Assembly: GCA_025965895.1 (NCBI GenBank)
Contig: JAOPWC010000068.1
Location: 1 to 35,885, forward strand
DNA length: 35,885 nucleotides
DNA from: Mycobacterium sp.
GTDB taxonomy: Bacteria > Actinomycetota > Actinomycetes > Mycobacteriales > Mycobacteriaceae
Direction: 5' to 3'
Part shown: piece by piece, positions 32,211 through 35,885 of the stretch
How the letters are laid out: each line of letters opens with the position of its first letter
Position numbering within the stretch: position 1 is the first letter of the stretch
The notes under the pieces: model-generated
What the model was told of the DNA's origin: nothing
What the model saw: only the letters and a program-made list of their open reading frames with translations
Databases searched by the model: none
Translations under genes and position numbers: made by a program

Positions 32211-32885
32211 TGGTGTCACGGCGAAGCGCCTGCCACCCTAAGTGACGGCATCACCGAATCACTGTGTGAGTGACCTCCCCTGACGGGGGCAGTTTCGGTC
32301 AGCACGCGGCCTGCGGACTTGTCGCGTCAAGCCAATGCTGGAAGAGCAGGGCACCGGCCAGTTCGGCGACCGCGTGCGGCCATGTCAAGGTCTGCTTGGC
32401 GTTCGCCACGGTCACGAGCTGTCTGCAGGATCTCGACGATGCGCGCGAGCAGGCCTGATGCCTACTACGCAGGCGTTGGCCAAGGTGCTGCATCAGTGGA
32501 CCGCTGAGGCGCGCCGGGGGCGCAGCGGCGGACATATCGTTTGTGCATCTCATACTACCTTGTCATCACCGACGATAATGTGGTATAGATAGTTTGTCAT
32601 GCACTAATGATTTAGGATGGTCAAATGATCTATCGATTGCAAATAGAATTGCCCGGGCTCAGGCCAATGCGTTCTCGCGGCCCCAGCCACCCAACCCAGA
32701 AACAGCGGAACCGAGACCGTGGAGGTAAATCTCGAGGTCCTGATGGGGCCCGACGCCCCACGCGCGAGCGCAGAAGTGTGTTGGATGCCGCCTACCTCAC
32801 CCCGTGTCGCCTGACCGGTCCTCGTCCCCCAACACTCGGTACGGAACCAAGGCCGGATAAGGCCAGCCATCGGAGAAGCATCGCC
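32211..32885 (+). other. Intergenic region with a candidate promoter
   Basis: No convincing gene. At 32560-32565 TTGTCA and at 32584-32589 TATAGA form a -35/-10 pair with an 18-bp spacer inside an unusually AT-rich patch (about 32550-32650). This would read toward the secreted-protein gene at 32886, leaving a 5' leader of nearly 290 bases, long enough for regulatory structure. A plus-strand frame from 32625 is open into the secreted gene but lacks protein-like features. Confidence 0.45.
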
Positions 32886-33122
32886 ATGCCTAGCAAACGT
32901 AGTTACATCACACCGCTGTTGGCAGCGGTTACCGCAGCAGTGATCGCCACCGCACCAACTGCCGTAGCCAATGCGGCTCCACCGTCGTGCACCAGCTTGG
33001 GCGGTACGGCAACCCAGTGCCAGACGCCCGGCAATGTTCAAATCAACGATGCCCCTCCTCCTGTTCACTACAAGCCTCAATGGAACGACAGGTATGGCGG
33101 AGACCCAATACCAGCCGTCTAA
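32886..33122 (+). CDS. Small secreted mycobacterial-type protein
   Basis: A 78-residue exported protein: MPSKRSYITPLLAAVTAAVI begins a signal peptide ending near V-A-N-A-A, then PPSCTSLGGTATQCQTPGNV and QINDAPPPVHYKPQWNDRYG. Two Cys can form a disulfide. The QC.TPGNVQINDAPPPV core is one I associate with small exported mycobacterial proteins of unknown function. GGAGAAG lies about 8 bases before the ATG, which also places the signal peptide correctly, so the longer upstream opening is rejected. A hairpin follows the stop. Confidence 0.8.
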   Translation: MPSKRSYITPLLAAVTAAVIATAPTAVANAAPPSCTSLGGTATQCQTPGNVQINDAPPPVHYKPQWNDRYGGDPIPAV

Positions 33123-33125
33123 ACA

Positions 33126-33143
33126 CCGTCAGTCGAGTGACGG
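33126..33143 (+). terminator. Hairpin after the secreted-protein gene
   Basis: CCGTCA at 33126-33131 and TGACGG at 33138-33143 pair around GTCGAG, four bases past the stop. No U-tract follows; in mycobacteria such bare hairpins are frequent after genes. Confidence 0.45.
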
Positions 33144-33297
33144 CTACTTAGGTGGCCGTGACAGCGTGGATTGGGCCCGGGAGGGCGGGGACGATGACTG
33201 GAATCCGCCCGGCTTGAACTGGCCCCACTTCAGCGTGATCAGTGTCCGGATAGTTCGGATCGCTAGTCACGAGAGTGAGGCTGGAGGGTGAGGTCGA

Positions 33298-33435
33298 GGG
33301 TGGGTAAAGGCGGTGACCGCCCCCGCTGCGGTCCGGTTCGTGCAGCAGGCCGCGTGGCTCGTAGTAGCGCAGGGTCTGCACATTCACCCCGGCAGCATCG
33401 GCGACCTCATCGCTGCGTAATCCGGTCTCAGACAT
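33298..33435 (-). pseudogene. MerR-family regulator, N-terminal fragment
   Basis: The minus-strand frame starts [20 protein letters not shown], continues [18 protein letters not shown] and GGHRLYPP, a clear MerR helix-turn-helix and wing (T-L-R-Y-Y-E, G-H-R-x-Y). Family similarity stops at about residue 46; the remaining frame to 33148 is unrelated and the ligand-binding helices are missing. Even the wing has an unusual Pro in YEPRG where relatives have R or E. It overlaps the 3' end of the small Cys protein gene by 8 bases. The promoter upstream of that gene still carries a MerR-type palindrome. Confidence 0.75.
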
Positions 33436-33787
33436 CGGCGTTGACCGGCGTCACGCCCACCACGGTGAAGATCCGGGCTTGCAAGGCATCTAGGACGTCG
33501 ACGTGGTCTTTGGGGACGCTGATCCGCATCACCAGACCGTCCGCCACGTCGTCGTACTTGAAGCAGAAGAGCGAGCAGCAGCGGGTCTCGCGTTCGGCGA
33601 GATCGCGGGCGGCGGCTCCGCTCTCCCGCAAGATCACCAGGTCGAGCCGCGTCGCCGATGGTCGGGTCGACCGCCGCACGGCGCCCCGGAAGAACGCGTC
33701 GAACTCCGCCAGGCGCAGCGGCTGCTCCACAGTGGGCAGCGTGCACGAGGCCGGAGCCCAGTCTTCGGCGGTGGGTGTCTTTGCCAT
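33428..33787 (-). CDS. Small Cys-rich cytosolic protein in a MerR unit
   Basis: A 119-residue protein with C15, C70, C71 and C75. The central [20 protein letters not shown], then [20 protein letters not shown], resembles a family of small actinobacterial proteins in which ET.CCSFF.F is followed by a short amphipathic segment; they are often next to MerR regulators, to my recollection, and a metal or thiol role is likely, though not shown. The ATG at 33787 is chosen because it follows the promoter-palindrome and gives [12 protein letters not shown]; a longer frame would run through the operator. It is the first gene of the unit and overlaps the MerR stump. Confidence 0.6.
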   Translation of the reverse strand: MAKTPTAEDWAPASCTLPTVEQPLRLAEFDAFFRGAVRRSTRPSATRLDLVILRESGAAARDLAERETRCCSLFCFKYDDVADGLVMRISVPKDHVDVLDALQARIFTVVGVTPVNADV

Positions 33788-33796
33788 AAACCCAAG

Positions 33797-33826
33797 GTTA
33801 AACCCGTACCTAGGTACCGGATGCAA
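33797..33826 (-). promoter_or_regulatory. MerR-type operator/promoter
   Basis: On the minus strand TTGCAT (33826-33821) and TTTAAC (33802-33797) are spaced by 18 bases. The spacer is filled by an 18-bp palindrome with one mismatched pair whose perfect core is GTACCTAGGTAC (33806-33817). A palindrome centred in a long -35/-10 spacer is the hallmark of MerR-activated promoters. It lies 10 bases before the small Cys protein ATG. Confidence 0.65.
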
Positions 33827-33917
33827 ACACGGCAGCCGCGTGATCGTCACCGTTGAGCCAAGCGGCGCCCACTATCTGGCAGCGCGAAGTGGGCGATGGT
33901 CTCCTAGGGTCAGCGCT

Positions 33918-34253
33918 ATGACTGTGGCCCGTTCCATCCTGCTATTCGTCCTGGCCGCGGTCGCCGAGATCGGCGGGGCATGGCTGATCTGGCAGGGCGT
34001 CAGGGAACACCGCGGCTGGATCTGGATGGGCGCCGGCGTCATTGCACTGGGGCTCTACGGCTTCGGCGCCACCCTGCAACCTGACACACACTTCGGGCGC
34101 ATCCTCGCCGCCTACGGCGGCATCTTCGTCGCCGGATCCCTCCTCTGGGGCATGGCCCTGGACGGATACCGGCCCGACCGATGGGACATCACCGGAGCCC
34201 TCATCTGCCTGGCCGGCGTCGGCATCATCATGTACGCCCCTCGTGGCGCCTGA
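33918..34253 (+). CDS. YnfA-family (UPF0060) membrane protein
   Basis: A 111-residue protein with four helices matching YnfA/UPF0060. [20 protein letters not shown] carries the family signature [46 protein letters not shown] (the GRVYAAYGG motif as GRILAAYGG) and [19 protein letters not shown] complete it. Small proteins of this type resemble SMR-type drug exporters but their own function is not settled. ATG 33918 gives the normal length. Divergent from the MerR unit across 130 bases, so it might share control with it. Confidence 0.88.
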   Translation: MTVARSILLFVLAAVAEIGGAWLIWQGVREHRGWIWMGAGVIALGLYGFGATLQPDTHFGRILAAYGGIFVAGSLLWGMALDGYRPDRWDITGALICLAGVGIIMYAPRGA

Positions 34254-34788
34254 TCCGACTCAGATGTCCTAACTCTGGTCGGACTCAGTGCTGTCCAGTA
34301 TCGCTTGATCTGGTAGGCGTCGTATGCGTCACCAACCGAGACGATGACGTCTACGCGACCGTCTCCCTGTGATGGGGTGATGTGAGTGCCCAGCTCAGAT
34401 CGCAGTAGGATCAGCGCCGCGATGAAGTCCTCAACGAGGTCTTCGTTGAGGCCCTCTCACCGTACTTGCATCATCGAATCCTGATCACCGTGAGGGTCGG
34501 TACAGCCCTGAGAAATGTTGGTTGCCGACCTGCACCACTTCCTCGACCTACTCCCCGACACGCCGGTTCAGCCCGCCGCCTGGCCGAGCACCTGATCAAC
34601 CCACCGGCCGCAGTGAACGCGACCAGCGACGTGCCCGGCATCGCGACGACCACGCAGTCATGATGCCAACCAATCAAGCAGTTCCGCGGGTGCATCGAAA
34701 GCGACGGCATCGTCGTCAAATTCAGTGCCCGGCAACACCTTCAGCGCGGATCACCGGGAATTGTCACGTTACGTCTCCCGAATCGTGG
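34254..34788 (+). other. Decayed stretch with a perfect hairpin
   Basis: No intact gene in about 535 bases. CCTCAACGA at 34429-34437 and TCGTTGAGG at 34443-34451 are perfect 9-bp arms around GGTCT. In one frame, CVTNRDDDVYATVSL before a stop at about 34372 has coding character. A recognisable small remnant (next entry) lies at its end, before an integrase remnant, so this is likely the debris of an integrated element. Confidence 0.4.
34515..34663 (+). pseudogene. Remnant of a small integrase-associated hypothetical protein
   Basis: From ATG 34515 the frame reads MLVADLHHFLDLLPDTP, then a one-base loss at about 34564 moves to another frame reading ARRLAEHLINPPAAV. The combined MLV.DL.HFLDL..D.PGPARRLAEHL is a start I recognise from mycobacterial hypothetical proteins. 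The downstream Cys-rich part of that family is missing. Frameshifted and truncated, so inactive. Confidence 0.45.
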
Positions 34789-35060
34789 GTGAGCTATCTC
34801 GGGTTTTCCAGTGAGCGGGGCTATATCGAGCGCCGGTTCTTGCTGGACGCCATCGGCTACCTACGCGATCTGATCGAGGGTGTCGGCTGGGACGCCGAAT
34901 ACCCGCGCGATGTCTGGCTGTTGCGCCGGCTGGGCCATCCCGGGCGTGACACCTGTCTGCGGTTCACCTGTCGCTTCTACTATCTGGGATGGCCCGCCTT
35001 TGGGGCTGCTATTCAGTGGCGGACCACCTTGCGGACCGCGCATTCGTCGGGGATCCAAAC
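34789..35060 (+). pseudogene. Site-specific integrase (tyrosine recombinase) N-terminal-domain remnant
   Basis: One frame reads YLGFSSERGYIERRFLLDAI, then GYLRDLIEGVGWDAEYPRDV and WLLRRLGHPGRDTCLRFT. This pattern (G.SSERG..ERRFLLDAIGYL.DL..G.GWD.EY.RDVW.LRRLG.PGRD) matches, to my recollection, the N-terminal arm-binding part of large integrases common in mycobacteria. After CLRFT the similarity ends and the catalytic R...HxxR...Y residues are absent. No start codon is preserved. It marks the edge of a former mobile island next to the preceding remnant. Confidence 0.55.
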
Positions 35061-35405
35061 AGAGGCCGCGACGTCACGGGCCCCCGGCAGCTGTCAATAC
35101 GGTGAACAAGCTGAGGATCATGGTCAGCGTTTACCGCGGACCACCTGGCGTATCACGGGCGCAACCGATCGGCCGTGTTGCTGTGACAGCGCAACGAGAA
35201 GATCGCCCGCCCAGGATGCCGATGCCCCGGCTCGCCAGGTCCGATCGCCCACGTAGGCGGAATTTCCCGCCAGCGGGAAGCGTTAACGGGGGTCAGCGGA
35301 GCCGACTGCGCTCGCTGGAGCGCAGTCGTGGCAGGTGCATCGTCGCCCCCGAGATCTTGACGACAACGAGGCGGGAGCCGCACCCCGCCTGATCGGAGGA
35401 TTCGG
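35061..35405. other. Intergenic region with a strong 11-bp hairpin
   Basis: No gene recognised. CGACTGCGCTC at 35303-35313 and GAGCGCAGTCG at 35318-35328 are perfect 11-bp arms around GCTG, a very stable hairpin 78 bases before the Crp-like ATG. It may terminate transcription from upstream or form part of the regulator's leader. A GGAGG lies at 35395-35399, six bases before that ATG. Confidence 0.5.
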
Positions 35406-35885
35406 ATGCTTAGTTACCCACGAGTGGCCGATATCTACCGGATGCGACCCGGCCCGTCGCTCGTGGATGCGCGGCGGCGGGTCGTACCCAAAATGACGCC
35501 ATATCGGGGCGCACGTCCCACAGCTGGTGGTGACGGGAGCAACGAGGCGACGATTCAGCAGCTCGACGACCGGCGACAACAGTCGAATGGTCCGGAAAAG
35601 CTCGACGGCAGCGGCGTCGAGGGGCAGGCCGCGCGAGACGGTGCAAACGTGATCTTGGCTCGCGCCGGCATGTTTCAGCGTACTGAGTCCAGCACCGTTT
35701 CCGCGCTCACAAAGCGACTGGGTCCCGTGGAATTCCCACCTGGGCACACGGTGTTCGGCGAAGGGGAACCCGGGGACCGCCTCTACATCATCATTTCCGG
35801 CAAGGTGAAGATCGGCCGCCGCTCACCCGACGGCCGGGAAAATCTGCTGACCATCATGGGCCCGTCGGACATGTTCGGCGAGCTG
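35406..35885 (+). CDS. Crp/Fnr-family regulator with N-terminal extension (3' partial)
   Basis: The open frame runs to the window end. From about 35649 it is a cyclic-nucleotide-binding domain: [20 protein letters not shown], then [40 protein letters not shown] and [11 protein letters not shown], very close to the mycobacterial Crp (Rv3676-type) sequence as I remember it. That core normally starts MDEILARAGIF; here a continuous open frame reaches back 81 codons to ATG 35406, which has GGAGG six bases upstream, adding a hydrophilic segment rich in Arg, Gly and Gln. GTG 35649 is the alternative start but lacks a good ribosome site. Likely a Crp paralogue; the helix-turn-helix part lies beyond the window. 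Confidence 0.75.
   Translation, partial: MLSYPRVADIYRMRPGPSLVDARRRVVPKMTPYRGARPTAGGDGSNEATIQQLDDRRQQSNGPEKLDGSGVEGQAARDGANVILARAGMFQRTESSTVSALTKRLGPVEFPPGHTVFGEGEPGDRLYIIISGKVKIGRRSPDGRENLLTIMGPSDMFGEL

Noticed and set aside
31884..32219. A minus-strand gene ending inside the first secreted protein gene
   Set aside because: It covers the inverted repeat and the antisense of a Ser/Thr-rich coding region; no family, no ribosome site. The SDNPFLTPPEAFVKGYQLI piece looks coding but could not be placed.
32625..32885. A longer N-terminus for the secreted protein at 32886
   Set aside because: It would bury the signal peptide in the middle of the protein; the ATG at 32886 has a Shine-Dalgarno and places the signal at the N-terminus.
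35283..35747. A 154-codon minus-strand frame under the Crp-like gene
   Set aside because: Overlaps the conserved Crp core start and the 11-bp hairpin, no recognisable domain; the plus-strand reading is far better supported.

Overview
The window looks like chromosomal DNA of a GC-rich, non-tuberculous Mycobacterium (Mycolicibacterium-like). The evidence is high GC, frequent GTG/TTG starts with ATGA/GTGA overlaps, an F420-type PPOX flavoenzyme, a TIGR03086 (mycothiol-dependent isomerase-like) protein, small secreted proteins of a type I associate with mycobacteria, and a Crp regulator whose core closely resembles mycobacterial Crp. No close reference could be consulted, so genus is an inference.

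Layout. (1) 1-4258: a co-directional flavin-monooxygenase cluster (two LLM oxidoreductases, one NtaA-type monooxygenase, a DUF1684 protein, an LLM remnant). (2) 4368-7844: an alpha/beta hydrolase, then a TetR regulator divergent from a four-gene operon (DUF1772, NIPSNAP, DUF4267, F420/PPOX), with three copies of an 11-bp operator-like palindrome between them. (3) 7985-10889: a broken IS110-type transposase and a ThrE-type exporter translationally chained to a 55-codon ORF. (4) 11323-22023: a tightly packed run mez-fumC-budA-alsS-lutA-lutB-lutC-cydA-cydB. Together these would bring fumarate, malate and L-lactate to pyruvate, divert pyruvate to acetoin, and pass electrons to an oxygen-scavenging cytochrome bd. 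fumC carries two single-base frameshifts and cydB is more heavily damaged.

(5) 22028-25441: a decayed zone with a FetB-like permease, a MarR/DoxX pair around a strong palindromic operator, and remnants of a deazaflavin nitroreductase and an AmpH-like serine hydrolase. (6) 25469-27208: the most striking locus, a three-gene operon of a GlcNAc-family glycosyltransferase (the family containing the Skp1 hydroxyproline GlcNAc-transferase), a prolyl-4-hydroxylase-like 2OG-Fe(II) oxygenase, and a 90-residue protein with a Gly/Pro-rich linker and a perfect heptad coiled coil. I read it as a candidate bacterial proline hydroxylation plus O-glycosylation cassette with its own small substrate. (7) 27378-30304: a VapBC pair, a TIGR03086 protein and a flavin monooxygenase. 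(8) 30550-35885: an accessory or decaying region with a YraQ-type permease remnant, two small secreted proteins, a truncated MerR with a small Cys protein, a YnfA-type membrane protein, an integrase remnant, and a Crp/Fnr regulator with an unusual N-terminal extension, cut by the window end.

Single-base frameshifts recur (IS110 x3, fumC x2, cydB at least 1, nitroreductase at least 1, one small remnant). This may be real pseudogenisation or residual indel error in the assembly; the sequence alone cannot decide.
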